DNA from: Methanomicrobiales archaeon HGW-Methanomicrobiales-3
GTDB taxonomy: Archaea > Halobacteriota > Methanomicrobia > Methanomicrobiales > Methanospirillaceae
Reading direction: 5' to 3'
DNA length: 64,000 nucleotides
NCBI GenBank assembly: GCA_002839605.1
Contig: PGYK01000005.1
Span: 124,001 to 188,000, forward strand
In this document: positions 14,834 to 24,643 of the stretch, piece by piece
How the letters are laid out: each line of letters opens with the position of its first letter
Position numbering within the stretch: the first letter of the stretch is position 1
Notes under the pieces: generated by a model
Told to the model about the DNA's origin: nothing
Seen by the model: only the letters and a program-made list of their open reading frames with translations
Database searches by the model: none
Translations under genes and position numbers: made by a program

Positions 14834-15457
14834 ATGATTCCTCTCTTCATTGACTTTTCCGGCCGGCGCATCGTCATTTTCGGAGGAGGGGATGTAGCCG
14901 CACGCAAAGCCGCTTATTTTTCCGGCAATGCTGATGTCGTGGTGGTGAGCCGCACGTTTGCTCCCGCATTCGATGACATGAAGGTCACGCGAAAAGATCT
15001 CGATATTGTGACCGAGTCCGGCCGGAACCTTGCCGCCCTGCTCACGGGAGCGTTCCTGGTCATTGCCGCAACCTCCGATCCCGAAGTGAACAACCGCATC
15101 GGCCGGCTCTGCAAGGCAACCGGGATCCTCTTCAACAACGCCAATGGCGAGACCGGCGATGTGGTCATGCCCGCAGTCACGCGGGGGGATAACTTCACGA
15201 TTGCGGTGAGCACCGGGGGAAACAGCCCGGCGGTCTCCCGCTACATCCGCGAGAAGATCGATGACGCGTTCCCGACACTGGATGAGATGATCGCGCTCCA
15301 GATCCGGCTCCGCGAAGTGCTCAGGGTGCAGGAGCCCGACCAGAAGAAACGGGCCACCATCATCGCAAAGGTCCTTCATGACCCGACAGTCTGGGCAGCG
15401 CTCGAAGCAAAGCGCCCTGATGTCTGGGAGGACGTCCGGAGGAGGTACCTTTCATGA
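14834..15457 (+). CDS. Precorrin-2 dehydrogenase / sirohydrochlorin ferrochelatase-type protein (207 aa)
   Basis: Homologous to the N-terminal part of CysG and to Met8p/SirC: a Rossmann start FGGGDVAARKAAYF, NAD use, then the conserved LFNNANGETGDVVMPAV and ISTGG-like VSTGGNSPAVSRYIREKI. It oxidises precorrin-2 to sirohydrochlorin, the precursor of siroheme, cobamides and F430. It overlaps hemA by ATGA, so the two form an operon. Whether it also inserts iron cannot be told from the sequence. Confidence 0.9.
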   Translation: MIPLFIDFSGRRIVIFGGGDVAARKAAYFSGNADVVVVSRTFAPAFDDMKVTRKDLDIVTESGRNLAALLTGAFLVIAATSDPEVNNRIGRLCKATGILFNNANGETGDVVMPAVTRGDNFTIAVSTGGNSPAVSRYIREKIDDAFPTLDEMIALQIRLREVLRVQEPDQKKRATIIAKVLHDPTVWAALEAKRPDVWEDVRRRYLS

Positions 15458-16740
15458 CGGAGCAGGCTGGTGTGATGATCGCCATTGCGGGTGTCAGCCA
15501 CCATACGGCAAACGTGAGTGCCATTGAGGCATTCCGGTTCGGGGACGAGCCGGCCTTCCTTGCCGCGGCAAAGGAGCGTTTTGCCGGAGCCCTCCTCCTC
15601 CAGACCTGCAACCGGGTTGAAGTGATCGTGGAAGGTGACCCGGAAGGACTCAGGGAGTTCCTTGTGGAGCAGGGCCGGGAAGGCTTCTTCATGCATGAAG
15701 ATGTCGGAGCCCTCCGTCACCTTTTTGCCCTTGCATCAGGGATCGACTCGATGATCGTAGGCGAAGACCAGATCATCGGCCAGCTTAAAAAAGCCCTCTG
15801 CGACGGGCAGGAAGCCGGCTCCATCTCACCCCTGCTCGAACACTGCGTCACAAAGGCAATCCATGTCGGGATCGAAGTGCGGAAACGGACCCTCATCAAC
15901 CGTGGCTCGGTCTCCATCGGCTCGGCCGCAGTCCAGCTTGCTGAAGCGGAGATCGGGAGTCTTGAAGGAAAACACATCCTTGTGGTTGGCAGCGGCGAGA
16001 TGGGGCTTCTTGTTGCCCAGGCCCTTGCCGAGAAGAAGCTGACAGCAATGTACGTTGCGAACCGCACGTTCGGCCGGGCCGTGATCTTGGCCGGCAAGAT
16101 CGGGGGAAAAGCCGTCAGGTTCCCTGAACTCTACCACTACATCACGCTCTCGGACGTGGTCATCTCCTGCACTTCTGCACCCCACCCCATCATACGGCGG
16201 CAGGAACTGGCACGGGCAATGAGGGACCGCTGCTGGCCGGTGGAAGGCCATCCCCGCCCGCTCATTCTTGTGGATATCGCCCAGCCCCGCGATGTGGAGG
16301 AGGGCGCTGACACTATTGATGGGGTCCACCTCTTCACCATAGACAGCCTCAGAACCATCAACGAACAGACCATGAGCACGCGAAAAGCCGAAGCGGAACG
16401 CGCTCATGCATTTGTTGAGGCGGAACTCTCCATCTTTCTCCGGCACCTCAACCGCCGGTCAGCGGATGAGGTGCTAGGCTCGCTCCATACCTGGGCCGAA
16501 TGCGTGCGGGTCCGGGAACGGGACCGGGCACTTGCAAGGCTCAGTGGGTGCGACCCCAGGGCCGCGGCAGTAATCGACGACCTTACCCGGGTTCTTGCAA
16601 AAAAACTGATAACTGATGTCACGTTTGCCGTCCGTACCAGTGCCGAGGAGGGCGATCTTGCAACCGCGGAAGCACTCGTAAAAGCGGTCACCGAAGGCGA
16701 GTGCATCGGGGGGAGCAAAGCTGGCGGGAAGGCAGAATAA
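15454..16740 (+). CDS. hemA: Glutamyl-tRNA reductase
   Basis: The first committed step of C5 tetrapyrrole synthesis: NADPH reduction of glutamyl-tRNA(Glu) to glutamate-1-semialdehyde. Signatures are GVSHHTANVSAIEAFRF at the N-terminus, the active-site Cys in LLLQTCNRVEV, GIDSMIVGEDQIIGQLK, the NADP loop VVGSGEMGLLVAQAL near residue 175 and the C-terminal dimerisation helices. At 428 residues it has the family length. It is coupled to the precorrin-2 dehydrogenase gene. Confidence 0.96.
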   Translation: MTEQAGVMIAIAGVSHHTANVSAIEAFRFGDEPAFLAAAKERFAGALLLQTCNRVEVIVEGDPEGLREFLVEQGREGFFMHEDVGALRHLFALASGIDSMIVGEDQIIGQLKKALCDGQEAGSISPLLEHCVTKAIHVGIEVRKRTLINRGSVSIGSAAVQLAEAEIGSLEGKHILVVGSGEMGLLVAQALAEKKLTAMYVANRTFGRAVILAGKIGGKAVRFPELYHYITLSDVVISCTSAPHPIIRRQELARAMRDRCWPVEGHPRPLILVDIAQPRDVEEGADTIDGVHLFTIDSLRTINEQTMSTRKAEAERAHAFVEAELSIFLRHLNRRSADEVLGSLHTWAECVRVRERDRALARLSGCDPRAAAVIDDLTRVLAKKLITDVTFAVRTSAEEGDLATAEALVKAVTEGECIGGSKAGGKAE

Positions 16741-16751
16741 TCCCCGGCAGG

Positions 16752-16759
16752 TTTTTTTT
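16752..16759 (+). terminator. T-run terminator after hemA
   Basis: Eight T residues 11 bases after the hemA stop, the usual form of archaeal terminators. No strong hairpin precedes it. Confidence 0.45.
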
Positions 16760-16816
16760 AAATTGAGGATCGTCCGGGAAAATCAGACGATACCGAAATG
16801 AAAAAATGCTTTTTTC

Positions 16817-17416
16817 TTAAAAGAACACATCTTCCCGTGGCAGCCGCCACTTGACCGGCTGCTGATCGGCAGCATACCCGATGGCGCAGAGCACAACCGG
16901 CACATACTCCTCGGGTAAGAAGAGCGTTTCTGCAAAAGCTTCCGGGTCAAACCCGCCCATCGGGCAGGAGTCAAAACCCAGCGACTTTGCGCCATTGACC
17001 GCGTTGCCGAGCGCGATATAGATCTGCTCGCGGGCAAACCCCATCCGCTGCTCGGGGGTCATCGACCCGATATAGCCCTTGATCATGCCGGCATACTGTT
17101 CAACCATCTCCTTTGGCATCCCGGACTGCTGCATCCCCTCAAGCACCTTGTCGATCAAGGATTCAAGCTCGGTATTGGCACAGAAAACCAGCAGGTGCGA
17201 GCAGGTGGTGATCTGCGCCTGGTCATTGGCATGCTGGCGGAGGCTCGCCTTGATCCGGCTTGCGGAGATGACCTTGATCTTCCAGGGCTGGAGGTTGAAT
17301 GCGGACGGGGAGTACCGTATGATATCGAGCAGCGTGAAGAGCGCTGTCTCATCGATCATCCGGCCATCGAACTGCTTGGTTGCATACCGCTGCATCACAA
17401 TATCTTTGAACTCCAT
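16817..17416 (-). CDS. Nitroreductase-family flavoprotein (199 aa)
   Basis: An NAD(P)H:FMN-dependent nitroreductase fold. It has the N-terminal MQRYATKQFDGR substrate/FMN phosphate region, SPSAFNLQPWKIKVI typical of the family, and GALGAAI-like ALGNAVNGAKSLGFDSCPMGGFDP with the later G-rich turn. The substrate is unknown; the family acts on quinones, nitro compounds and flavins. It is monocistronic, convergent with hemA. Confidence 0.88.
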   Translation of the reverse strand: MEFKDIVMQRYATKQFDGRMIDETALFTLLDIIRYSPSAFNLQPWKIKVISASRIKASLRQHANDQAQITTCSHLLVFCANTELESLIDKVLEGMQQSGMPKEMVEQYAGMIKGYIGSMTPEQRMGFAREQIYIALGNAVNGAKSLGFDSCPMGGFDPEAFAETLFLPEEYVPVVLCAIGYAADQQPVKWRLPREDVFF

Positions 17417-17502
17417 CTCGCTAACCCTCTCGCGATACCGCGCTGATACCGTAATCGTTCATCTTGCGGATTAAAAAAATGTGGGATTGTTTAACCATTC
17501 CT

Positions 17503-18138
17503 TCACGGAAGTTTTGCATAAGCAACCTCTGATAGTGCCTTTAACGTTGCAAAGTCCGCATTGGGCCCGGTCATTTTGAGAACTTCGAGGGTTGAGCCTT
17601 TGGCAAAGATTATCTCAACCTGATCGTGTTTGAGCGAACCCTTCAGGGAACCGGATCCCAGCGGGTCACCCTTATTCTCCGAAAAGACAATCTGCGAGAT
17701 TGCCCTGCCACTGAACGCATGGCTGTATTCTCCAAGCGAAGGAGAGGGCAGGATGGTAAATACGAGTTCCGGGTCGGACCGGTCAGTGGTATCAACAAAT
17801 GCAACAATATCGGCCATCACTTCTGCAGGATACGTGGTAATCGTCTGGGAGATTTCGGTTGCACCCATCGGGTGATCCGGCATGCCGGAATAGGTCACCA
17901 CATATCCCCCCTGCCACCCGAGATCCTGTGCAAGGCTCCCGACTTCATCAGCCGTCTTTGCCCTGCTCTCCACAAGCGTGTAATTACCCGGAGCATCGGC
18001 AGCGGTAAGCGCAAAATCGGCAAGAGACGGTACCGGGGTGGCCGGAATATCTTCAGGGAGCGCTGACTGCGTGCACCCGGCCCCCAATGATAGTCCGATA
18101 ACGAACAGGACAAAGAGAACAACCGGTAACCACTTCAT
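17503..18138 (-). CDS. Secreted lipoprotein of unknown function (211 aa)
   Basis: The N-terminus MKWLPVVLFVLFVIGLSLGA ends in a lipobox (LGAGC), so the mature protein should be lipid-anchored at the cell surface. The rest looks like one alpha/beta domain with a duplicated motif (FALTAADAPGNYTLVESRAK), reminiscent of substrate-binding or LpqN/DUF4366-like single-domain lipoproteins. No precise family is recognised. The gene has no operon partner. Confidence 0.72.
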   Translation of the reverse strand: MKWLPVVLFVLFVIGLSLGAGCTQSALPEDIPATPVPSLADFALTAADAPGNYTLVESRAKTADEVGSLAQDLGWQGGYVVTYSGMPDHPMGATEISQTITTYPAEVMADIVAFVDTTDRSDPELVFTILPSPSLGEYSHAFSGRAISQIVFSENKGDPLGSGSLKGSLKHDQVEIIFAKGSTLEVLKMTGPNADFATLKALSEVAYAKLP

Positions 18139-18506
18139 GGTACAATATCGGGAAGAAAGTGCTGAAAAGCATTTGCTTCCGGTCCCGGCATACAGGGCAG
18201 GCAGGGAAATTCAGATTCCAACCAGCTTTTGCAGGTAATTCCGTCCGAGGCCTCAGGAGGACGGGGGCCTGATAATAGTATGACGGATTCCCGCAGGTAC
18301 CGTCTGCCGATCATCTCATACTTCAGAAGGAAAAACTTCCCCCCTCCCGCGAATATCCAAATAACCCGGGCAGTCCTCGCAGAAGGAAAAAACATCTCTG
18401 GGCGGTTCTCAGGGAGCGCTGCCGGTTTTACTCGTGGGATTTCTTAAACTGGTAATGGTGAATAAGGAGGGCAAATGATTTATCGCTGGCATCTGGATAC
18501 TACACT
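18139..18506. other. Intergenic stretch of 368 bp, nothing clear
   Basis: Divergent region between the lipoprotein and the flavin reductase genes. It contains a few short palindromes and the promoter of the flavin reductase gene (TATA-like TTTATC at about 18480). I see no gene or RNA of recognisable type. Confidence 0.4.
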
Positions 18507-19244
18507 ATGCCAGCACCTCTTGTCGGGAGAAAGTTCGGAGTCAACGTCATTCCGGTGCCGGACCGGAATGTCTGCCGGTCAATCAACGTTCTTGGAATCT
18601 CCGGGTCGAGCCGGCAGCAGCCGGGCATGAGCAAGTCGGAACGGCTCCTTTCCCGTGCTCTTGAGCAGTTTACCGGTTTCGGCTGCAGGACGAACTTTAT
18701 CCGTCTCAAGGATCTCATCATCCATGACTGCGAGGGGAACTATTCCGAAGACCCGTCGTTCTGCACCTACCCCTGCCAGAGTTCGATGAAATATGACGAT
18801 GACCAGATGCAGGAAATCTATGATGCGGTGATCGGATGTGACATCCTGATCCTTGCAACGCCCATCCGGTGGAACAACCACTCGGCCCTCATCCAGAAGT
18901 TCATCGAGCGGATGAACGCCATCGAGAACCAGCAGTCATGGTTTGGCAAACGGATGATCACCAACAAGGTGGCCGGTCTCATCGTCATCGGGCACGTAGA
19001 CGGGGTCCAGCACGTTTCCGGAAACCTGCTCAATTTCTTCTCCTGGCTCGGGTTCCACATCCCGGAGATCGCCATTGCGTCATGGGTGGGAGAAAATGAC
19101 GAGGACACAACAAAGGACTGGGCACAGATCGAGGCGAACCGGTACACAAAAGAAGATCTCGAAAACCTGGTTGCCAGTTCGCTCCGGCTTTCCTGCGCCC
19201 TGAAGGGCCAGAGTGCAGGAAAAGACCGGCGACCGGTAATATAA
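18507..19244 (+). CDS. NADPH-dependent FMN reductase / flavodoxin-like flavoprotein (245 aa)
   Basis: After a 25-residue N-terminal extension, LGISGSSRQQPGMSKSERL begins the flavodoxin-like fold of the FMN-reductase family. A cysteine segment SFCTYPCQS follows, and ILATPIRWNNHSALIQKFIERM is the usual second strand and helix. The two cysteines may be a ligand pair as in archaeal iron-sulfur flavoproteins, but a full cluster motif is missing. The gene sits ahead of hemB, with its own promoter. The start could be the ATG here or a later codon; residues 1-27 are not conserved-looking. Confidence 0.82.
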   Translation: MPAPLVGRKFGVNVIPVPDRNVCRSINVLGISGSSRQQPGMSKSERLLSRALEQFTGFGCRTNFIRLKDLIIHDCEGNYSEDPSFCTYPCQSSMKYDDDQMQEIYDAVIGCDILILATPIRWNNHSALIQKFIERMNAIENQQSWFGKRMITNKVAGLIVIGHVDGVQHVSGNLLNFFSWLGFHIPEIAIASWVGENDEDTTKDWAQIEANRYTKEDLENLVASSLRLSCALKGQSAGKDRRPVI

Positions 19245-19295
19245 CCATAAATACCATGGATTAGAAAAAAACTGTACCTGATAAACAAGCGGGGT

Positions 19296-20285
19296 GTGAC
19301 GGTTCTCTTGAGTATCTTTCCCAAGCGGCGGATGAGGCGATCGCGGTCGAGGCATATCCAGCCGCTCCTGCGCGAGGCAACGATTACAAAAAACGATCTT
19401 GTTGCCCCGCTTTTCGTTGACGAGCTCATCACGGTTCCAAAACCCATCGCTGCCATGCCCGGCCAGTTCCGGTATCCCATCTCCGGCATCGCTGAGGTGG
19501 CACTCGGGCTCTGGAATCTGGGCATCCGGTCGGTCCTGCTCTTTGGCATTCCAAAGCACAAGGACGCGGTTGGTACTTCTGCATATGACCCGGAGGGAGT
19601 GGTCCAGCAGGCAGTCCGGGAGGTGAAGAAAGCGGTGCCGGAGATGGTGGTCATCACCGATGTCTGCGCCTGCGAATATACCGACCATGGCCATTGCGGG
19701 ATCATCGGCACGTCCCGGTACGGCACGGATCTCTTAAACGATCCCTCACTTGAACTGATGAACCGGATTGCAGTCAGCCACGCAAAGAGCGGGGCTGACA
19801 TTGTTGCCCCGTCCTGTATGCTGGATGGCGTTGTCAGCTCGATCAGGACAGCGCTTGACGAGGAGGGCTTTGAAGAGGCCCTCATCATGGCCTACTCCAC
19901 CAAGTTCGCGTCTGCGTTCTACGGCCCGTTCCGTGAGGCGGCGGACTCCGGGTTTTCGTTTGGCGACCGTTCCACCTACCAGATCCACCCGGCCAACAGC
20001 CGGGAGGCGATCCTTGAATCCCAGCTCGATGCCGACGAGGGCGCCGACATCCTGATGGTGAAACCCGGCGGGTTCTACCTTGATATCCTTGCCGAAGTTG
20101 CGTTGCTTGGGTTACCGGTCGCAGCCTACCAGGTGAGCGGGGAGTATTCCATGATAAAAGGTGCTGCCGCAAACGGCTGGCTGAACGAGAAAGATGCCGT
20201 GCTCGAGAGCCTGAACTGTATTAAACGGGCGGGAGCCGATCTTATCATCACATATTTTGCGGCAGATGCCGCGAGGTGGCTTTAA
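19296..20285 (+). CDS. hemB: Delta-aminolevulinic acid dehydratase (porphobilinogen synthase)
   Basis: HemB condenses two aminolevulinates to porphobilinogen. Visible are RLRRS-like RMRRSRSRHIQP near the start, the zinc-binding segment VCACEYTDHGHCG, the Schiff-base lysine regions YSTKFASAFYGPFR and MVKPGGFYLDI, and the family's length (329 aa). The GTG start is weak; a later in-frame codon is possible. TATA-like CATAAATACC lies just after the preceding gene, so hemB-hemL-hemC-cobA probably starts here. Confidence 0.95.
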   Translation: MTVLLSIFPKRRMRRSRSRHIQPLLREATITKNDLVAPLFVDELITVPKPIAAMPGQFRYPISGIAEVALGLWNLGIRSVLLFGIPKHKDAVGTSAYDPEGVVQQAVREVKKAVPEMVVITDVCACEYTDHGHCGIIGTSRYGTDLLNDPSLELMNRIAVSHAKSGADIVAPSCMLDGVVSSIRTALDEEGFEEALIMAYSTKFASAFYGPFREAADSGFSFGDRSTYQIHPANSREAILESQLDADEGADILMVKPGGFYLDILAEVALLGLPVAAYQVSGEYSMIKGAAANGWLNEKDAVLESLNCIKRAGADLIITYFAADAARWL

Positions 20286-21536
20286 GTGAAATACAATACC
20301 AGTAAAGATCTGTTTGCTGAAGCCGGGACCCTGATGCCCGGCGGCGTGAGCAGCCCGGTACGGGCCATAAAACCGTATCCGTTCTATACAGCCTATGCCA
20401 GCGGGGCGCACCTGACAACCGTTGACGGCGCCGTGCTCATCGACTGCTGCATGGCGTATGGCCCGCTCCTGCTTGGCCACGCCCCCCAGCCAGTCAGGAA
20501 GGCAATCACCGACCAGCTAGATCTCGGCTGGCTCTTTGGCACTCCCACCCCCCTCGAACCGGCATGTGCAAAACTCATCACGCAGGATCATCCCGGCATG
20601 GACATGATCCGCTTTGTGTCGAGCGGTTCGGAAGCTACGATGGCAGCGATCCGCGTTGCCCGCGGATATACCGGCAGGAAGGACATCGTCAAGATCGAAG
20701 GCGGATTTCATGGTGCCCACGATGCGGTGCTCGTCAAAGCCGGCTCAGGGGCAACTACAACCGGCGTTCCGGACTCGGCTGGGGTTCTTGCCGATCTCGT
20801 GAGCCACACCCGGCAGGTTCCCTTCAACGACACCGAAGCCCTTGAATCACTCCTCTCATCGAACCGGGATATCGCTGCGCTCATCATCGAGCCGGTGATG
20901 GGAAATGTCGGCCCCGTTCTGCCGGAGGATAACTACCTCAAAGACATTCGCGAGATCACCAAAGCCCATGACGTGCTCCTGATCTTTGACGAGGTTATCA
21001 CCGGTTACCGGCTCGGGATTGGCGGGGCGCAGAAGATGTTCGGCGTTCAGCCGGACCTCACCACGCTTGGCAAGATCATCGGCGGCGGCCTCCCCATCGG
21101 GGCGTTTGGCGGGAAGCGCGAGATCATGGAATGGGTATCGCCGCAGGGACCGGTGTACCAGGCCGGAACCTTCTCCGGTAACCCGCTCTCGCTCACCGCG
21201 GGGATTGCCATGCTCCAGTATCTCCACGACCATCCCGAGATCTATTACAACCTTGATGAGAAGACGCGGGCCATGGAAGAGTCGATTGGCAACAGGGCCG
21301 GGGGTTCCTTTGTCCGGCTCGGCTCGATGTTCAAGTATTTCTTCCGGCCGATGATCCCGAAGAACTATAGGGAAGTAAAAGAGTGCGACACCGCAGCATT
21401 TGCCCGGTTCTGGGAGAAGATGCTCTCCTGCAAGGTCTTTTTACCCCCCTCCCAGTTCGAGACCAATTTCCTCTCAGCAGCGCATACCGATGACGACCTC
21501 GCCACCATCGTACAGGCGTACATCCAATGCCGGTGA
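20286..21536 (+). CDS. hemL: Glutamate-1-semialdehyde 2,1-aminomutase
   Basis: A PLP enzyme that converts glutamate-1-semialdehyde to aminolevulinate. The start GTG follows the hemB stop directly. Motifs are [21 protein letters not shown] (phosphate binding), [11 protein letters not shown] and the PLP lysine in [17 protein letters not shown]. The 416-residue length fits the family. The stop overlaps hemC by ten bases. Confidence 0.96.
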   Translation: MKYNTSKDLFAEAGTLMPGGVSSPVRAIKPYPFYTAYASGAHLTTVDGAVLIDCCMAYGPLLLGHAPQPVRKAITDQLDLGWLFGTPTPLEPACAKLITQDHPGMDMIRFVSSGSEATMAAIRVARGYTGRKDIVKIEGGFHGAHDAVLVKAGSGATTTGVPDSAGVLADLVSHTRQVPFNDTEALESLLSSNRDIAALIIEPVMGNVGPVLPEDNYLKDIREITKAHDVLLIFDEVITGYRLGIGGAQKMFGVQPDLTTLGKIIGGGLPIGAFGGKREIMEWVSPQGPVYQAGTFSGNPLSLTAGIAMLQYLHDHPEIYYNLDEKTRAMEESIGNRAGGSFVRLGSMFKYFFRPMIPKNYREVKECDTAAFARFWEKMLSCKVFLPPSQFETNFLSAAHTDDDLATIVQAYIQCR

Positions 21537-22417
21537 GGATCGGGACCCGGGGCAGCAAACTCGCCCTTGCCCAGACCCGTACGGTCGTGCAGAAACTTGC
21601 CGGCCTCGGTATCGACGCGGAGTTCGAGATCATCGCCACGCAGGGCGACACCACAACGCAGGTTCCCCTCCACGAGATTGGCGGGCAGGGGGTATTTGTC
21701 CGTGCGCTTGACGATGCGATCCTTGAAGGCAGGATCGATTGCGCAGTGCACAGCATGAAAGACATCCCGGCTTTCCGCCCCCTGGGACTGGTGACCGCAG
21801 CAATTCTTGCACGGGACTCTCCTGCCGATTTCATCGCGTATCATGACTCGATTGCAGCCGTCCAGGTTCTTGGCACTTCCAGCACACGGCGCCGGGCCCA
21901 GTTCCTCCGGCACGACCCGGACCTCACGATAAAGGACCTCCGGGGCAACGTGGATACAAGGCTCCGGAAGCTCGCGGAAAAAGAATATGATGCGATCCTG
22001 CTTGCAGAGGCCGGCCTCCAGCGGCTCGGGCTCACCATCAAAGGCGAGCGCATGGATCCCGAAATATTCGTGCCTTCGCCCAACCAGGGGACCATCGCGG
22101 TGGTATCCAAAGCAGATCCCTCCCTGCAGGAAGTGTTCTCGGCACTCGATCATCCCGGGACACGGGCAGACGTTATGGCAGAGCGGGCGGTGATGGAGGA
22201 ACTGGGCGGAGGGTGTTTCACGCCGCTAGGGATCTTCTGCCGGGACGGACACCTCATTGCCGAGGTGCTCTCACTCGATGGCCGGCGCACCGAGCGGATC
22301 GAGGCGGATGTGAAAACATTTGAGGAAGCCCGGGAACAGGGACGCGTCCTGCGGGGCCGGGCACAGGATTTGATAGACGACGCATTCAGAAGACTGGGGA
22401 TCACGCATGGCGGGTAA
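21527..22417 (+). CDS. hemC: Porphobilinogen deaminase (hydroxymethylbilane synthase)
   Basis: HemC polymerises four porphobilinogens to hydroxymethylbilane. It begins [15 protein letters not shown], contains HSMKDIP and [10 protein letters not shown], and has the dipyrromethane-anchor cysteine in [10 protein letters not shown]. The gene overlaps both hemL and cobA, giving a tightly packed operon. The length (296 aa) fits archaeal HemC. Confidence 0.95.
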   Translation: MPVRIGTRGSKLALAQTRTVVQKLAGLGIDAEFEIIATQGDTTTQVPLHEIGGQGVFVRALDDAILEGRIDCAVHSMKDIPAFRPLGLVTAAILARDSPADFIAYHDSIAAVQVLGTSSTRRRAQFLRHDPDLTIKDLRGNVDTRLRKLAEKEYDAILLAEAGLQRLGLTIKGERMDPEIFVPSPNQGTIAVVSKADPSLQEVFSALDHPGTRADVMAERAVMEELGGGCFTPLGIFCRDGHLIAEVLSLDGRRTERIEADVKTFEEAREQGRVLRGRAQDLIDDAFRRLGITHGG

Positions 22418-23165
22418 AGTATATCTGGTGGGCTCCGGCCCGGGAAGCGAGGGGCTGCTCACGCAGCGCGGACGGGCGGTTATCGACAGGGCAGACGTGG
22501 TGCTGTACGACCAGCTGCCGGGCGAGGAGATCCTTGCAACGCTGCCAGGACGGGCAGAGAAGATCGACTGCGGCAAATACGGGGGGAAGCACACCCTTGA
22601 GCAGGACGAGATCGAGACGCTGATGGTGGACCGGGCAAAGAAAGGAAAGATCGTGGTCCGGCTCAAGGGTGGCGACCCGTTCATGTTCGGCAGGGGCGGG
22701 GAGGAACTGGAAACGGTCAGGGCAGCCGGCATCCCGGTCGAGATGGTGCCAGGTATAACGAGTGCCCTTGCAGTTCCCGCCTCGATGGGCATCCCGCTGA
22801 CGCACCGGAAATATGCGTCGCAGGTAACGATCCTGACCGGCAACGAGGACCCGACCAAGCCCGAACCGGCACTCGACTGGAAACTCCTGGCTCAGATCCG
22901 GGGGACCATCGTAATCCTTATGGGCGTAGCAAACCTTGGAAAGATCGCAGAAGTGCTCGTGCAGAACGGGAAACCCGCGGCGACACCTGTTGCCATCATC
23001 GAGCGCGGCCTGCGGAAGGACCGGCGGATCACCACCGGCACCCTTGCGAATATCGCGGCCATTGCAAAGAACGCGGGCGTGAAGCCGCCGGCCGTCATCG
23101 TTATCGGGGATGTCGTGACCCTGCACGACCCGGCCCTGGCAGATCTGGTCCCGTACGAGGATTAA
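22407..23165 (+). CDS. cobA: Uroporphyrinogen-III C-methyltransferase
   Basis: A SAM-dependent enzyme that makes precorrin-2 from uroporphyrinogen III. The signature VYLVGSGPGSEGLLTQRG and the GGDPFMFGRGGEEL motif of the tetrapyrrole methylase family are present. Length 252 aa, so this is the single-domain form, not fused to HemD or CysG domains. The start overlaps hemC by 11 bases. Confidence 0.95.
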   Translation: MAGKVYLVGSGPGSEGLLTQRGRAVIDRADVVLYDQLPGEEILATLPGRAEKIDCGKYGGKHTLEQDEIETLMVDRAKKGKIVVRLKGGDPFMFGRGGEELETVRAAGIPVEMVPGITSALAVPASMGIPLTHRKYASQVTILTGNEDPTKPEPALDWKLLAQIRGTIVILMGVANLGKIAEVLVQNGKPAATPVAIIERGLRKDRRITTGTLANIAAIAKNAGVKPPAVIVIGDVVTLHDPALADLVPYED

Positions 23166-23168
23166 GGT

Positions 23169-23621
23169 ATGATCGAGATTGTCAACAAGTTTGAAAAGAT
23201 CATCTACGCAGCGCTGATGATCATGCTCATGGTGGTTCTGGTTGCTGCCATCATTGACCTTGGATACATTCTTTTCCGGTCCATTTTCGATATTTCGCCC
23301 TGGTTGCTCGAGTCCCATGAGATGATCCTGGTACTCGGCGCTTTCCTGCTGGTCCTCATCGGAGTTGAACTGCTCGACACCATCAAGGCCTATTTTAAGG
23401 AGAACGCGATTCACGTCGAGATCGTAGTCCTTCTCGCGGTCATCGCGGTAGCCCGGAAGGTGATCCTGCTCGACCCGACCGAGATGACCGGGTTCGAGTA
23501 CGGCTTTGAGATGATGGGGATCGGCGTCATCGTAGTCGGGCTTGCCGCCGGGTATTATCTCATCAAGAAGGCCGGCCTCTCGATCGGGCCGGACGGGCTG
23601 AAGCGGGAAGGGGAAGAGTAG
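23169..23621 (+). CDS. PsiE-like small membrane protein (150 aa)
   Basis: Four hydrophobic helices with the family pattern LLESHEMILVLGAFLLVLIGVELLDTIKAYF resemble the phosphate-starvation-inducible E family. The spacing after cobA is only three bases, so it may be co-transcribed with the tetrapyrrole operon, although no functional link is known. It sits in the place where hemD often occurs in related clusters. Confidence 0.78.
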   Translation: MIEIVNKFEKIIYAALMIMLMVVLVAAIIDLGYILFRSIFDISPWLLESHEMILVLGAFLLVLIGVELLDTIKAYFKENAIHVEIVVLLAVIAVARKVILLDPTEMTGFEYGFEMMGIGVIVVGLAAGYYLIKKAGLSIGPDGLKREGEE

Positions 23622-23698
23622 AGGCTGGGACCGGAACCTTCATCCGTTTGGTTTCCAAAAAAATTTTCTCATCTGTTTTACACGATTTCTGATATTGG

Positions 23699-24643
23699 TC
23701 ACTCGTCTGGTTGCGGGTAATTGGTAATGACCAGTTCGCTGATATCGCCGCGGCAGGTGCCTTTGCAGTTGATCCGGCGCCGTGCAGGAACACGCCCGAC
23801 ATAATACCCGGCATAGAGCGAATCAAAGAAGGTATCCTGCGGTTTCTCATTCTTTGGATCGGAGTTGCTCAGCATGACTTTTGCACCACTGCCATCGAGT
23901 TTGCGGAAAAATCCGGCCAGACGCACCTGGTCCGCATCGGAAAATCCGTCCTTTGAATAGGACGTGAAGGAGGAACTGCGTTTCAGGGGCCGGTATGGCG
24001 GATCGAAATAGACAAAGGTGCGATCATTCACCTGTTCCTGGCACGTAGTGAAATCCCCCAGGTGGATCCGGGTTTTTTTGAGCAGGGCAGAAACGGTGTG
24101 CAAATTCTCTTGATTGAGAATGTCGGGTTTTTTGTATCCCCCGAAAGGAACATTAAATTCACCTCTCCGGTTGACGCGGAAGAGTCCGTTGAAGCAGGTG
24201 CGGTTCAAAAAAATTATCTGGGCCGTACGCTCGATCCAGGCATCATTGTATTCGTCAAAATCGATCCGGGTAAGATTCAGGTTAAAATCATTCCGGACTT
24301 CATAATACATTTGTTCCTGCATATCCCCGGCCCGGGAAAAATATGCGGATTTTAGATTTTCCAGTTCAGCGATCAATTCCTGTACCGAATTCTGGATGAC
24401 CCGGTACGAGAGGATGAGTTCTTTGTTCACATCACAGATGTCGCAGTGTTCAAACGAAAAATGCCGGTTGAGATAAAAGAAGACCGCTCCTCCACCAATG
24501 AATGGTTCAACATACCGGGTAATCTTTCCTGTCCTGATCTCTTCTGGCAGACGTTTTTCCAGCTCGTCAAGTAGCTGGGTTTTGCCTCCGGCCCATTTCA
24601 GGAATGGCCGGGCTGCGGGAACGGGATCGGTCTGTTTTGCCAT
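23699..24643 (-). CDS. DNA adenine methyltransferase, Dam family (314 aa)
   Basis: The FLKWAGGKTQLLDELEKRLP motif is the SAM-binding motif of Dam-type class alpha adenine methylases, and FVYFDPPYRPL is the catalytic DPPY motif. The N-terminal half also has VEPFIGGGAVFFYLN. The size is typical of GATC-type Dam and of Dam-like methylases in restriction systems. No restriction endonuclease gene is adjacent, so it is either solitary or has lost its partner. Confidence 0.93.
   Translation of the reverse strand: MAKQTDPVPAARPFLKWAGGKTQLLDELEKRLPEEIRTGKITRYVEPFIGGGAVFFYLNRHFSFEHCDICDVNKELILSYRVIQNSVQELIAELENLKSAYFSRAGDMQEQMYYEVRNDFNLNLTRIDFDEYNDAWIERTAQIIFLNRTCFNGLFRVNRRGEFNVPFGGYKKPDILNQENLHTVSALLKKTRIHLGDFTTCQEQVNDRTFVYFDPPYRPLKRSSSFTSYSKDGFSDADQVRLAGFFRKLDGSGAKVMLSNSDPKNEKPQDTFFDSLYAGYYVGRVPARRRINCKGTCRGDISELVITNYPQPDE

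Noticed and set aside
18278-18321. GTATGA ... TCATAC, resembling the classical NikR operator
   Set aside because: The spacer is 32 bases instead of about 16, and no metal gene is adjacent; chance occurrence.
18818-19888. Long minus-strand open frame opposite the flavin reductase and hemB genes
   Set aside because: Antisense to two strongly identified genes, Ser/Arg-rich and without family features; it is a codon-bias shadow.
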